64,000 nt of DNA from Piliocolobus tephrosceles (Eukaryota > Chordata > Mammalia > Primates > Cercopithecidae), in the NCBI RefSeq assembly GCF_002776525.5, contig NC_045441.1, forward strand, positions 129,074,740 to 129,138,739, written 5' to 3'. Positions 1 through 12,100 of the stretch are shown piece after piece. The notes under the pieces are model-generated. The model was given only the letters and a program-made list of their open reading frames with translations, was not told where the DNA came from and did not search any database. The position numbers and the translations under genes were made by a program. Within the stretch, counting starts at the first letter, position 1, and each line of letters starts with the position of its first letter.

Positions 1-287
1 TTTTGAGACGAAGTTTCATTCTTGTCCCCCAGGCTGGAGCGCAGTGGTGCAATCTCGGCTCACTGCAACCTCCGCCTCCCAGGTTCAAGTGATTCTCCTG
101 CCTCAACCTCCTGAGTAACTGGAATTACAGGTACCTGCCACCACACCCAGCTAATTTTTGTATTTTCAGTAGAGACGGGGTTTCACCATGTTGGCCAGGC
201 TGGTCTTGAACTCCTGACCTCAGGTGATCCACCCACCTAGGCCTCCCAAAGTGCTGAGATTACAGGCCTGAGCCACCATGCGCGGCC
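1..287 (-). mobile_element. Alu, antisense, cut by the window start
   Basis: The sequence begins in the poly-T end, passes through 'gagacgaagtttcattcttg' and ends in 'gcgcggcc'. It is about full length, with only part of the tail lost at the edge. Some CpG decay suggests AluS age. Confidence 0.93.
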
Positions 288-629
288 GCAAAATCTTTTT
301 CATTCAAGAAGGTATAGACAACTTCTTGAACCCTGTATTAGTTTACTAGGCTACTATACCAACCAACCATAGACTGGGGGGTTAAACAATAGAAACTGAT
401 TTTCCCACGGTGCTGGAGACCAGAAGCCTGAAGTCAAGGTGTCAGCAGTGTTGGTTTCTCCAGAGGCCTCTCTCTTTGACCTGTGCATGGCTGTCTTCTC
501 CCTGTATCCTCACATGGTCTTCCTTCTGTGTGTGTGTGTGTCTCTGTCCCAATCTCCTCTTCTAATAAGTACCCCAGTCATGTTGGATTAGGACCCACCC
601 TAATGACCTTATTTTACCTTGATTACCTC

Positions 630-921
630 TTTTTTTGAGACAGAGTCTTGCTCTGTTGCCTAGGCTGGAGTGCAGTAGTGCAGTCTCAGCCCACTGCAAC
701 CTCCGCCTCCTGGGTTTGAGCAATTCTCCCTGCCTCAGCCTCCCAAGTAGCTGGGATTACAGGTGCCTACCACCACGCCTGGCTAATTTTTGTATTTTTA
801 GTAGACAGGGGGTTTCACCATGTTGGCCAGGCTGGTCTCAAACTCCTGACCTCAGGTGATCCACCCACCTCGGCCTCCCAAAGTCCTGGGATTACAGGCG
901 TGAATCACCACTCCCGGCCTT
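630..921 (-). mobile_element. Alu, antisense, inserted in the MLT1 LTR
   Basis: The element runs from poly-T 'tttttttgagacagagtc' to 'cccggcc'. It is flanked by the direct repeat 'attacctctt' (622-631 and 923-932), a target-site duplication that confirms insertion into the older LTR. The ORF over 635-859 is Alu translation, not a gene. Confidence 0.95.
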
Positions 922-953
922 AATTACCTCTTCAAAGACCTTATCTCCAAATA

Positions 954-1289
954 CAGCCATCCCTCAGTATCTCGTGGGATTGGTTCCAGTACCCACCCTT
1001 GCTCAGGACACCAAAATTTGTGGATGCTTAAGTTTCTGATAAAATGGCATAGTATTTGTGTTTAACCTATGTTCATCCTTCTGTATGCTTTAAATCAACT
1101 TTGGATTACGTGTAATACCTAATACAATGCCTACACATCACTTCATGTACATGGATTCAATGTAGTTCTCTGTACAGAGCAAATTCAAGTTTTGCTCTTC
1201 AGAACTTGGTGGAATTTTTTCTGAATATTTTTGATTCAGGATTGGCTGAATCCACAGATGCAGAACACCCAGATATAGAAGGCTGACTG
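954..1289 (-). mobile_element. MER2, Tigger-type DNA transposon fossil
   Basis: The ends are inverted: 'cagccatccctcagtatc' at the left, and '...ggctgactg' at the right, whose complement begins cagtcagcc. A TA precedes the left end, as expected for Tc1/mariner-Tigger elements. Length is about 336 bp, and the internal text ('ttggttccagtaccc', 'taatacctaatacaatg') fits MER2. The orientation label is tentative. Confidence 0.8.
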
Positions 1290-1371
1290 CACAGTTACAT
1301 TCTGTGGTTCTTGGGGTCAGGATTTAAATATATGAAGTTTGGGGTGGGGGGCCAAATTCGTCCCATAACAC

Positions 1372-1996
1372 AATATTAGACTACCAACCACTATTGGCTG
1401 ACTGAGATAAAAAATGAATGACCGATAGAAGACAGAAACATGATGGCAGGCACGCTCTTGGAAGCAGCTCCCCTGGCACATGCTTCTGAAGGCCTTTCCT
1501 TTTTCCCCCTTCCCTCTCCCTCAACCCATACAACAAGGGTCCAGACAAGTGAGTCTGTCAAATCAGGGTCCAGCCTAACCAATCCAGTCACACAAAACCC
1601 TGTGCCACGAAGTTCAGACATGGTACTAGTTACCAAGAAAGACTAGGCCATCTCCGGGAAGCCTGCCTTGTTTGTCTTCAGGGAATCCCCGCTCAGTAGG
1701 GGGACTGCAGAACACACAGAAGCCATTGAGTTGTGTCTGTGATGATGACCACATCGTAGCAGGGTACAAGTGAGCCACCACAGCTTGCCCATCTGCTCCC
1801 TCTGGGCCCCGGCCATGATTCTTTCTATCATTGCCTGTGAGCCTTTATATTCTTCCTCTGTATCCTTGCAAGAGCAGCCTCCTAACTTGTTGGCCATCGA
1901 TGGACTTTAACCAGGGTGTTTGTCATGGACCTGTATTGCCACCAAGGTGGCTTTGACTCTCTGAGTCCTGACCCTCTGCTTGTTACTTCCCAACAG
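1372..1996. other. Intronic single-copy DNA before the first exon
   Basis: I recognise no repeat or regulatory element here except the splice acceptor tract of the 1997 exon. Overlapping short ORFs on both strands lack any recognisable protein pattern. Confidence 0.6.
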
Positions 1997-2113
1997 GCGT
2001 CGGGTTTGGAGTTCAAGTCAGTAGCCGACAGCGTTCTGTTTTTACGTGACAAAAGATGGGAAGAGGTCAGAGGTGCCCTGATGTCTGCTTTCAGTCCTGA
2101 AAAGCTGAACGAG
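1997..2113 (+). CDS. TBXAS1: TBXAS1 internal exon, C-helix region (39 codons)
   Basis: This exon encodes ASGLEFKSV through FSPEKLNE, about residues 112-150 of the roughly 533-residue thromboxane synthase. It is preceded by a pyrimidine-rich acceptor ending 'cccaacag' and followed by the donor 'gtaaga'. Both ends are phase 0. The P450 C-helix motif WxxxR is visible as W-E-E-V-R, with the Trp codon at 2057-2059; in P450s this Trp and Arg contact a heme propionate. The translation looks identical to the human exon as I remember it. An open frame extends past both exon edges (1916-2287), but the flanks do not read as P450. The upstream exon, ending with the preceding Met, is outside the window. 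Confidence 0.97.
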
Positions 2114-3440
2114 GTAAGACATGAGAAATGCAAACTCTCTTCTCTTACGGAGCAGGTTTCTTCTGTCCAAATCGTGATGAGAGCCAGTTCATGTTGCATG
2201 ACTTGCCCAGGTGACACACCGAAATGCCTTGGCCACTGGGACCTTCAGACCTCTCTATTATGCAGAAAGCACCACACCCTGTGTTGAGTATTTTTCATTT
2301 CTCCAGCCTCCCACATCCCCAGTTGCCATAAATGAATTGTGAGTCAACAAGTACACAGGGCATTCGCCTGTGTCCAGAGACAAAGCTTGAGGCGCTTTGG
2401 GGACCCCAGGAGAAAAGTGTAAGTGTCTGCTGGACTGTCATGCATAATGGATCACCTGGGGATCCGGCTACAATGCAGGCTCTGACTCAAGAGGGCCAGG
2501 GTGGCTTAAGAGTCTGTGTTTATAACACCTTGCCAGGTAATTTCATTGTTTCCGGACAGTGAAACACACTTTACATAGCAAGAAACTAGAGAACAGCATG
2601 AAACCAAGCTGAGTTGCCAATCGAATCTGAAATAGGGAGGTGATGGCAGTGAATGACTGGGGAGGAGTGGGCGATCATGGCAGGCAGGAACACCCAAGTT
2701 AACCTCTAGGCCAAGTTCAAGGGAAGGGCAGGCTCCACAAGATGCTACCAGCTCTCTAAGGCCCTGGACACTCTCTTTTCCCTACTCAATGACCCACTCT
2801 TTCCTATCAGCTGTGCACCCAAAACCTGGTGTTTGTATGGCTCCAGACCGATGTCTCACACACCAGATCCTGACTGCTGTGTTTTGCATCTGAGCCTGGC
2901 AGCCCCCTCAATTACTGGTCTGGCTTTGGTGTTTGCTGTTCTGAATTCTGCAACCACAAGGGAGAGAGAACATGAGCCCTTATGATATGAAGGGGCTAAG
3001 GGGCTTCTTTAGTTCCAGTCTCAGGTACACAGGCATCTCTAGAGCAAGGGAGTTTCCAAAGCTTGGCTGGAGTGCCCTGGGCTTCTGCCATCCACCCTGT
3101 CTGGATGTTCCAGAGTAGCCTGTCTTCAGTTCAATAAAAATGAAAGCTCCTTTTAGCTTAAGCTCAAGATGCTCACCCATATGGTCCTGATTGAATTCCT
3201 ATAAATCTTCTGAAGTCCCCCAGAAGAGGAGGGAATTCCACACCTCATAATATCCAATTAAACACACTCAGAAACTAGTGATCCCTCCCATTTTCAATGA
3301 GGTTTTGATTTGCATTTCCATGGGTAGCTGTTGGTGGTTTGGGGGCAGAGCCTGTCTCTGTACGCAGCGCCAGCTCACACTCACAGCTCAGAGTCAGGTT
3401 CCAAGGGTTGCCTATTTAGACTAACACACTGCCTCTTCAC
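2114..3440. other. Intronic single-copy DNA, nothing recognised
   Basis: This follows the donor at 2114. No convincing repeat, RNA or coding signal was seen; composition is ordinary for primate intron. Confidence 0.55.
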
Positions 3441-3444
3441 CACG

Positions 3445-3592
3445 TTCCTGTGAGATAAATACTGTCATACTTATTATTACTAACCTGGTTTACAGAGGAG
3501 GAAACTAGGCACAGAAAGATTAAGTAGCATGCTCCCAGTCTCATAGCTAGTAAGCAGCAGAGCCAAAATCAGAATCCAGCTCCAGAGTGCTC
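3445..3592 (-). mobile_element. MIR SINE relic, antisense
   Basis: The core text 'cagaggaggaaactaggcacagaaagattaagtagc' followed by 'tagctagtaagcagcagagcc' matches the complement of the tRNA-derived MIR core. It is heavily diverged, as expected for an ancient mammalian SINE. Confidence 0.8.
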
Positions 3593-4060
3593 TTCGCGTC
3601 TCTGCCTGACCGCTTGCTACCTCCATGTGATTTTCCAGTGGTGCTCGGAGGCCACCTAGGACTGTGCCAGGGGCTGTCTGGAGGGTGCAGGAAGGGGAAG
3701 TATAGCAAACAGGGCCTCGGTGGAAAGTTGGGGGGCAGGGGAGGATGAGAAGCAACACTTCTCTATTTTCTGCCTAAGTTTGGAACCAACTGAGGTATGG
3801 AAACAGGTTTTAGGCAAAGGAAATAAAATTTTCTCTTATCTTACTGGTAAAGCTGTTTGAAAAATAGAGTCCCCATCTGATCACATGGGCTTGCTATGCT
3901 AATACTTCACCCAGAATGGGACAATTGCAGGGGGGTGGCAGATGCCATCGGGGCTGGCCCGTGGCCCACATATGCTCAGTTCCTTCCTCCCAGACTGGGT
4001 CTGATACAGCATAGACAGCGGGAGATGGAGTGACACAGATGCAGCTGTTGGCCAGTGAGG

Positions 4061-4225
4061 TCCACCAGGATTACTTGGGGGACTCTGAAAACTGTTGCTG
4101 CCTGGGTCCCACATCTGGAAATTCTGATTCAGTTGGTTTGCTCTGGGATGCAGCCTGGGTTTGAGGATATTTTTTCAGGCTCCCCAGGTGACTGTCATAT
4201 AAAGCCAGTATTGGGAACCACCACC
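4061..4225 (+). mobile_element. MER5A, hAT-Charlie DNA transposon relic
   Basis: It contains the MER5A hallmark 'aaattctgattcagttggt' and 'ctccccaggtgactgtcat' and ends 'attgggaaccacc'. It is non-autonomous and long inactive. Confidence 0.78.
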
Positions 4226-4881
4226 AGCAGAAGTTCCCCACAAGGACATGCAAGGAAAGTGGCACCTGCTTCCACTGCAGCCATTAGCCCTGCTCACACC
4301 GATCTGTGTTATCTATTGAGGATTCACGGGAGAATGTGAAGGAAGGGCCTGCATCTTAAAACTAGAAACCACTGCTCTAAACCATGTAGACAAGCTGCAT
4401 GGGGTGTGCCCCTTTTTCATATCCAGCCTCTAAAAGGTTGAGTTAGCCAAGAGAAGGCCAGGGGAAGAGAGGAGAGGTAGGTGAGCCTAGGGCTGGCATC
4501 ACTAGCGTTTATGTCTTTATTCAAAAGCAACAGCTTCACCACACTATAGAAGTAGAAAGAACCTCATGTGTGAAAAAGAAATTGGTAAAGAGTATCTGAG
4601 AAGAGAAGAAAAGAGAAAGAAAAGTAAACAAGGAAAGGAAAATAAAGTTTAGCAGTCCTGGGCTATGATTCTTTGATAAGGAATTTTATCATGGTCTAGA
4701 TTCCTTTAACCCCTTACAGCGGATACTCCAGAAAGTGATACATTGTCGTTTCCCAAGCAAATCCAGTGCTCTTGAGGTCCAGTCTTCTCCCTATAGTCCA
4801 GAAATCAAATGCATAGTGCCTGAATTAATTGCAGAAAATACAGTTACTCAATATGTCCACAGCATTAAGATGCCAAGAGAA
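4226..4881. other. Intronic DNA, purine-rich in part
   Basis: No repeat was assigned. Around 4585-4650 the plus strand is strongly purine-rich (gaagagaagaaaagagaaag), a simple-sequence bias rather than a coding signal. Confidence 0.5.
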
Positions 4882-5158
4882 GTCAGGCGAGGTGGCTCAT
4901 GCCTGTAATACCAGCACTTTGGGAGGCTGAGGTGGGTGGATCACCTGAGGTCAGGAGTTCGAGACCAGCTTGACCAACATGGTGAAACCCTGTCTCTACT
5001 AAAAATGCAAAAAGTAGCTACTCAGGAGCCTGAGGCAAGAGAATCACTTGAACCCAGGAGGCAGAGGTTGCAGTGAGCCAAGATTATACTACTACGCTCC
5101 AGCCTTGGTAACAGTGAGACTCCAAACTCTATCTCAAAAAAAAAAAAAAAGAAAAAAC
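4882..5158 (+). mobile_element. Alu, sense, with an internal deletion
   Basis: It starts 'gtcaggcgaggtggctcatg' and ends in an A-rich tail. The segment normally between the middle A-rich linker and the right-arm 'cagctactcaggagg' is missing, so 'aaaaagtagctactc' is joined directly, shortening it to about 277 bp. Confidence 0.92.
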
Positions 5159-5329
5159 TAAGAGGTAAGAGAGAGATTTCATCGAGCCCATTATTTACCA
5201 TACACTATCAATAACCTTGAAATTCCCTTGAAAGCCTTTTTTTTTACTCCATTTAGTTCAATTTAGGTTCTTGGGTTTCCATTTGAAAGGATTCCATCCC
5301 AGAGGCAGGAGTAGTTAACTTTTCCCCCA

Positions 5330-5640
5330 CCTCTGGGGATTTTAGACCTGGCGAGTTGAAGTTTACTGGGAGGCCCCTAAGGAGACCCTTCAAGAAGAAG
5401 TTGGCTGTGCAGATGGAGCTCAGGTGGGAGGGGGAAGAAAGATGGCCTTCAAAACACAGAGATGTGTAGCATATGTGTTAGATATGGTGCTGGGGAGAAC
5501 CATATTTAAGGGAGGAGCGGAGGAGAAACCTATAAAGAAGACTCAGGAAGAACAGCCTGAAATGGAAACCAGCAGAATGTGGAAGGGGAAAGCATTTCAA
5601 AGAGGAAGGAGCAGCCAGAGGTGTTAAATGCTGCTCACAT
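5330..5640 (-). mobile_element. Possible ancient L2 LINE relic
   Basis: Text such as 'gaggaaggagcagccagagg' plus 'tgttaaatgctgctcacatg' resembles the complement of L2 as I remember it. Divergence is high and ends are approximate. The 67-codon ORF here is not credible as a gene. Confidence 0.4.
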
Positions 5641-6113
5641 GGAAAGAAACACGAGGACGAAAAAGTGCACAGCAAAGATAATGTTTCAGAAACGTGAAAT
5701 CAATGTATGTCTGTTTCATGCTCCATAGATCGTGTTCCCTGTAATTTTCTCTCACCCAAGGAATCAGTGGCACCCACTGCTCCTGAAGGTGCCTCCGGGG
5801 TAGACAGTAGGTGCCGTCCAGAACAAGGAAGTAGTTGCTCAATTTTGAACTGTATGTTAGCAAGCTTTATTAGGAGAGGAAACAGTTTTCCTAATTCCAA
5901 AAGCAGCTTGCCTTTGCATATGAAGAGCAGGGGGGTTGAGGCTCTAAGCCGTGGTGTGGACAGGATGCAGGAAATGACAGGGGGGCTCCTTCTAGGCTGT
6001 GGAAGATGGGTGGAGGGGGCAAAATGAGAAGTGTCCTGTCTTCTTCCCCAAAACCTCCTGGTTTCTGGATGCTTCCTCAAACTTTAATCTCCCAGCTGCC
6101 TTTGTCCTCTAAG

Positions 6114-6292
6114 TCACTGGTTCTCAAACTTCATGGGACCAAGGGCTGCATGAGAATCACCTAGGACCCTTGTTAAAAATACATCATTTCAGCCACCCCA
6201 AGATCTATAGAATCAGAATTTCTAAGGGTAACTGAGAATCTGCATGTCACGAGTTCCCTGGAAAGATTCTGCTGAGAGCCAGCGTGGAAAGC
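6114..6292 (+). mobile_element. MER5-type hAT DNA transposon relic
   Basis: It begins 'cactggttctcaaacttcat', contains 'agaatcacctaggacc' and 'agaatcagaatttctaa', and ends near 'agccagcgtggaaag'. The left terminal inverted repeat of MER5 is clear; the right end is decayed. Confidence 0.72.
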
Positions 6293-9200
6293 CCTGGCGC
6301 TGTGAGTGTTCCTGTTGGTCCCCTCTCTGACCATCTCAGACCACCTGGCCCCTGAACCCCCACCTCCCCACTGCTTTATTTTTCTCTGTGGAACTGTCAC
6401 TAGCTAACATTCCATTTTGTTTTCCTGTTTATTGTATGTCCCCTTCTGCTAGACGGAGGCTTCAGGAGGACAAAGGCTTTTTGATTTTTTCTTATTTTCC
6501 TTATTGTTAACTGCACACACCAGGTACACAACAGACATTCAGGAACAATTAATGAATGGACGGATGAAGAATCAAAGAACCGAGAAGCTTTCTACCTGTT
6601 CTACCTAAGGATACATGATGAAACTAAGCTAAAAAAAATGAAAGGGAAATAATTTTATCAAGAAAAAATTAAATAAGAGGATACAGCAAACTGGCTTTTC
6701 CTTTAGAGAGTCACAAATGTATATACATATATGCATACACATACACAAAGTCACAGACACAAAGTCACAGACACAAAGAGGAAAATGAGCCACAGAGATA
6801 GGAAATAGCTCAGAGACTCTGAGCCACAGATACTCGACTGTGGGTACCTGAGTCAGTTTTCCTGGAAATAGCTTTGAAATACCAGCATCTCTAGTCCTTT
6901 CTGAATTTGTAAGTAGCCTTTGGACTTTTGTTATCAAACATCAGAGTTTATTCTTGAAATAAAGGTTTGTTTCCCCTTGGAATTCTGAGGCTTTCTCCTT
7001 TAGAACCTTGCAGCCTAAGTCCCTCTCTACCTGTGTCTTTAAGTATGATCAATACTCAAACGCTCTGGATGGTGTTGTCTTTATTTATGTGGCTGTTAGG
7101 TTGCCCCAGTCAACAATGCTTGAAAGTTGCTTTAAAATGAGCATCATATCATGAAGCCATATGCGTATTTAAATTAAAATTGGGTTTTTTTTGGTTTTTT
7201 TTTTGGCTTATGTCATACCAGGGATAATGCAGAGCAACAGAGAACCAGGGAAAATGTGATTCATGCATCCCCAAGTCAGGAAAAAGAGACTACTGGAATC
7301 ATCATAGCCAGTGACAAACAAGTTATTGGAATTCATAGAAAAGGATGGCTGAGCATTCCTGGAAAAACAACTGACTTTTGTTGGTGGTGGTGGTGGTGTT
7401 ATTGTTAGGGAGGATTTTGTCTGATTAACCGGCCAGAGTTTTCACTCCATCCCCCAAAGAATTAATGTTTTTAAAAGCACAACTGTAGATTTAGATTTTC
7501 ACAGTCTTTTGCTAGATTGCTTACCAAAGGCTATTAGTGAGTAGTAACCCTGGGATTGTGTAAAACTTATTATGGATCAGGGAATAAATAGGCTTAATTT
7601 CAGGAAATAAAACTGGGGCTAAATTAGTACTTCTCTGAGGGAAAATGCATAAATAATGTGATCCCCTGAGGACCCAGGTTAGCACTAGCTTTATTTTTAA
7701 ATTTTATAACTCATCTGAAAGAGAGAGAACACAGTGGAATCTATATATTTGTATATTCCTCCAAGCTGTTCTGATTTGAAAGATATTAAATCAATAGGAA
7801 TAACTTTCTGCGACTCTTGTGAAATTGTGTAAGTCAGCACAAAAGAGGCAGGTAACCTTCAGTGTAAGCAAGAATAAAAGAATACATTTAGGAGAAAGGC
7901 ATCTAAACTGTACTTATATGATGATGAATTTCAAGCTATCAATTCCTATCAGGGAAAAGGATTTGAAATATGGAGGACCAAAAAGACCCCACAGTCAAAT
8001 AATTTGGTGAAATATTACAAACTATATTCTTCAAGATTCACCATGTACCTTAGCATATGAAAGGCTTGAGAAAGGCCTGCAGTAAAGAAACGTGCTTAAC
8101 TTTGTTTGTTCTGGGCTCAAATAGGTTTTCAAAAGGAGAGAACGTGGGTTGTTAACTTCATGGTTGGCTACTGAGAGAAATGAGTCTCTTAAGCAATTAT
8201 CCTTTGTAGGTAGCTTCTATGAAGAACCAAATTTTTGAGTGCCTCTAACAGAGACTAAGCTTCAAACTGCATGAACCATGGATCCAATCCAATATGGCAG
8301 CTTGTATGTTCTCCATTCTCAAAGCCCAATATAAATGATGGGCTTTCTTCATTCACCCAGATAACTAAGAGCTGATGGTACCCCACTGAGCAGATATGGG
8401 AGACAATGAATCTTCATAGATGAGCGCCTAAGGACGTGTCACTCAAGAGTAAATGAGCCAATCATGTTGCTATGCATAGGGACTCAGTTAAAGAAAAGTC
8501 AGATAAACTGGGAGGCTGGTATCTTGCACAGCACTGATCCGGCTCTCTGCCTAATTTTTCACTTTTCATCCAGATGTTCCCTGTCAGGAAGGCACAGTCA
8601 ATAATGTATGAATCTTAAAGGCAGAGGCAGATGTGGTTATTACTCCCCGTAGGCCTTTTCTGACTTGGAGACGACATGTTTCTGGAGAATGAGTACAATT
8701 TTTAAAAATTTAAGTTGATATAGCCAGCTTATGAGTAAATGCATTTCAGTGCAAAAGTCTTTTCAGAATTACAGTCATCATCACAGTTTAGTTTGGCCTT
8801 TAAATTTTCACTGTAAACTCTCCAGACGGTCACATACAGAGGCTTCTAAAGCAGAACATGCTTCCCAGTAACACTAGAGCAAGCAGCCTTCTCTAGGCGT
8901 CATCCATTTCCAGCAGTCTATTTTTAATATTTGCTTTTATTTCTTAATCTTCCTGAACAATAAAAGTGAACGTCATTATAACCAAGTGTGGCTGTAGTCA
9001 TCGATACTTCAGAGTCCAAAAATACATTGGCTTTGCCTGACCAGTTGCCCATTTTCCAGAATATCTGGATATTTATCTAGCAGCGAGAGACCATTATCCT
9101 GAGACACAGTCGTATTCCACTGACACCTAATCTGCTAATTAAAATCAGTATCATGATGGACTGTTTAAATTCTGGTTTAAATGTTCCTTTTCCATTTGCA

Positions 9201-9790
9201 TTTAAAAGAAAACACACTCCTCATCATGGGCACCCCATCCTGGGTTATAATTTGGCTTTCCTTTGCCAGAATTATAATGTCACTCTGACTTGCCGCTGGT
9301 TAAATCTAAAAGAGCATCTAAATGTACCTCACAGCTTGGCTGTTGCTTGGCAACGCCAGCAGCCACCTCCTCACTGGGGTGACTTCTAATTGGTCACAAG
9401 TCTTGACAGGAGCCACTGACTTATTAGAAGTGACACTTGATTATTCACCTAGATGGCTAGAGCTGATACTTAGCAGCAGGAAATTTTGCATAAAAATGAG
9501 CCGTGGATGTTTTTAATATCTGAGTGGCTTTTAGCGATGGTGTGGTGGAAGAAGGAAGTGATAAGTTTCATTAGTGGGAATTAATTTTTCGTTTGTTGGT
9601 CACCAGTTTAGAGCACTTTAAGGCATTAATTTTTTCATTTTTTTATAAAACCAGAAATATGTTTAAATACCTTCCCCCACCCCCAGCAGCTGACCTTTAC
9701 TTATTCAGAAAACCCTCCCCTGACATCAGCCCCAAAATACTGCCCGCAGGTCCACCAAGGGCCAAATCAGATGAAATGTTCAATTTATAA
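6293..9790. other. Repeat-poor intronic segment of about 3.5 kb
   Basis: I recognise no Alu, L1, LTR or DNA transposon here, which is unusual in this Alu-rich intron. A GGT-rich tract is at 7380-7398. AT-rich text with paired half-sites at 8400-9560 looks like a candidate conserved non-coding block (see findings). A small L2-like trace may occur near 6515-6560. Confidence 0.5.
9342..9354. promoter_or_regulatory. RFX-type X-box-like palindrome
   Basis: GTTGCTTGGCAAC is an inverted repeat with a perfect right half-site GGCAAC and a left half-site GTTGC, one base shorter than the ideal 14-bp X-box. RFX-family factors bind such sites. Function here is unproven; a 13-bp match can arise by chance. 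Confidence 0.3.
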
Positions 9791-10290
9791 AGGTCAACAA
9801 ATATTTATTAGTTCCTGCTTTTAAGGAGTTTATAATGTAGAAGAGAAACAGGGTACATAAATCACTGCATTATTACCAATCATGGAAGGTGGTGACAGAG
9901 CTGGGATCCTGCTTTGAGCATCAGAAACCGCTTTGGTAGGGAGGGAGCAGCGAGTGGCACTGGAATTGAGCCCTGAAGATTTTGCTGTTTTGACAGAGGG
10001 AAAAGGTGCATTGCAGGTGGAATGAGCTGCAGGAATCAAGGCATCTGGACAGAAAAGTACAGGGTGTGTTCAGGGAATAGGGGAGTACAAATTGGCTGGA
10101 ACACAGAGTACATGTAAGGGATTGGTGAGAGAGAAAGCTGAAAAAGTAGGTTGAGGCACGTAGAGTTCACTGTTCTGTGCCGAGGGAGTGTTTGGTGCGC
10201 ACTTCACTAGAGCTCGAGGAGCTATTAAATACTTGAAAGTGAGGGAGTAACCTGCTCAGAACTCTGTGTTAGGAAAAAGCATTCCATTTC
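9791..10290 (-). mobile_element. L2 LINE relic, antisense
   Basis: It starts with the L2 3'-end complement 'caacaaatatttattag' and continues with 'attgagccctgaagattttg', 'gcaggtggaatgagctgcag' and 'ttgaaagtgagggagtaacc', the order found in L2. It is very diverged. Confidence 0.6.
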
Positions 10291-11400
10291 AGCTGTTTAG
10301 CCCCCAAGCCAGCCATTTCCCAGACCCATGGGGCAAATCTTTCTGGTGCAGATGAGGGGAACTGCGAATTGTCTGGAGGAGTCTCCTCTTTACAGTAGCC
10401 CCAAGTAGGGGCAGGCTCCCAGGGGCCATGTTATGACATCAAGGCAGCAGTGCCCCCTGTGGCTCTTCTGAGTCCTTCTTCGTGTGTGGATCAACAAGTC
10501 ACCCAAGCCACACACCATCAATGTTTGAGGATCATCTCTGTTTAGATGAACAGGGTTATGCAAAAGAGACCCTCTCCTTCCCTCTCTCTGTGTAGGAAAT
10601 ATATTTTCCCTAACACTCAGCATTGTCCAAACTTTCAGGAACTCCAAAGGCTTAAAGATGGTGGGTTTTCTCTTTCTCAAGTTTATGACATAAGATCTGC
10701 ATAGACTGACCTAGAAGTGAATAAACTAAGGAGCAAAGGAAATGTGGAGCCTGATTTTGGTGGGACAGCAACAAGCCATCAGTCAGGAGATCTGGGCACA
10801 ATTTGAGGACAAAAATAACCAGATTCTGCCCTTTAGGTCCCTATGTGTTCTGAAGTTGATGTGTCAAAGAGATGACAAAAGGCTTTATTAGGAATGGGAT
10901 GTGTTGCTGAAAGTACATGGACCAATGATCTGACACTTTCCTGTGCTGAGCTAGGAATTTGGCTGCTGTTCCATGGCCTCAAGCAACTGTCTCAACCTGA
11001 TGCTTTGTGACCTCCTTGGAATCCAGTGGAAAGGGACATTATGGCTCATTACGATCAGTCTTTCATTTAGGGGTGAGGACCCACGTTCAGAGAGATTCAA
11101 ATGCCAGGCCCAAAGTAACACATAGGACCAGCATGAGTCTCAGCTTTCTCCTTCAGAGCCAGTTTTCAGCAAACCACACGGTGTTCATGCTAAGAGACAG
11201 TGCCTCAATCTGTTTATGTTTCTTGGATACCTTCTATGTCAAGGCTGTCTAGGAACATTTGGTCAATCAGTCATCACACAGTTATTTCTAGAAAATCAAC
11301 AGAATGGGGTGCACTATGCTCATTCCTGATATAACAATACCAAAAACTTCATTAATCCGTGACAGCATACAATAGTTACCACAAAAGAGTAATATTGAGA
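10291..11400. other. Intronic single-copy DNA, nothing recognised
   Basis: No repeat family, RNA gene or coding pattern was recognised. Short ORFs on both strands have no recognisable motif. Confidence 0.5.
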
Positions 11401-11401
11401 G

Positions 11402-11780
11402 TGTATTAGTTAACTATTGCTGTGTAACAAAATTACCCCAAAACTTAGTGGCTTAAAACAAACCTTTGTTAGCTCATTGTTTCTGTGGGTCAGGAATCCT
11501 GGCATAGCTTAGCTGAGTGCAGAAGCTGAGTCCAGAGGGACTGAGAGCTGAGTCCAGAGGGATCAAGGTGTCTTGGAGTAGTAGTCAAACTGCTGGCCTG
11601 ATCTGTGGTCTCATCTGAAGGCTTGAGTGGGGGAAGATCTGCTTCTAAGCCTTGTCACATGGTTATTAGCAGGATTCAATTCTTAATGGACTTTGGAAGA
11701 TAAAATAAGAATCTTGTACTGTGTCCTTCAGTCAGTGGGGATCTACGAAGGTTTCAGCAAAGCATCACTGAAATAACAAG
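11402..11780 (-). mobile_element. Ancient LTR-like (MaLR-type) relic
   Basis: 'gtgtattagttaactattgc', 'ttagtggcttaaaacaa' and 'tttctgtgggtcaggaatcc' form the start of a common mammalian interspersed repeat resembling antisense MaLR LTRs. A 22-bp tandem duplication lies inside (11524-11562). The family is not firmly assigned. Confidence 0.5.
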
Positions 11781-11796
11781 TATTTTTGGAAGATCT

Positions 11797-12100
11797 GACC
11801 AGGCATGATGGCTCATGCCTGTAATCCCAGAACTTCAATAGGCCAGGGTGGGAGGATAGCTTGATTCCAGAAGTTCAAGACTGACTTGAGCACCACAGGG
11901 AGACCCCGTTTCTACAAAACATTTAAAAAATTAGCCAGCTGTGGTTGTGTGTGTCTGTAGTCCCAGCTATTAATACTTGAGGGCCTGAGATGGGAGGATA
12001 GCTTGAGCCCAGGAGGGCAAGGATGCAGTGAGACGTTATCATGCCACTGCACTCCAGCCTGGTTGACAGAGTGAGACTCTGTCTCAGAAGAAAAGAAAAG
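11797..12100 (+). mobile_element. Alu, sense, old (AluJ-like)
   Basis: It runs from 'gaccaggcatgatggctcat' to 'agactctgtctcag' and an interrupted A-rich tail. High divergence from the consensus ('agaacttcaataggcc') fits AluJ. The 192-codon antisense ORF (11923-12501) begins in flanking intron and ends in this Alu. Confidence 0.9.

Larger units (their letters stand above)
334..1371 (-). mobile_element. MLT1-family MaLR LTR, antisense, split by an Alu and a MER2
   Basis: Remnants at 334-629, 922-953 and 1290-1371 resemble the reverse complement of an MLT1 LTR (TGTATTAG..., 'ggttaaacaatagaaa', 'cccaccctaatgacctt', ending '...cccataaca'). An Alu and a Tigger-type MER2 sit inside. It is a non-coding relic of an ancient ERVL-MaLR element; the subfamily is not assigned. 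Confidence 0.75.

Noticed and set aside
1916..2287. 123-codon ORF as a gene
   Set aside because: Only the central 39 codons (1997-2113) are P450; the rest lies outside the canonical acceptor and donor.
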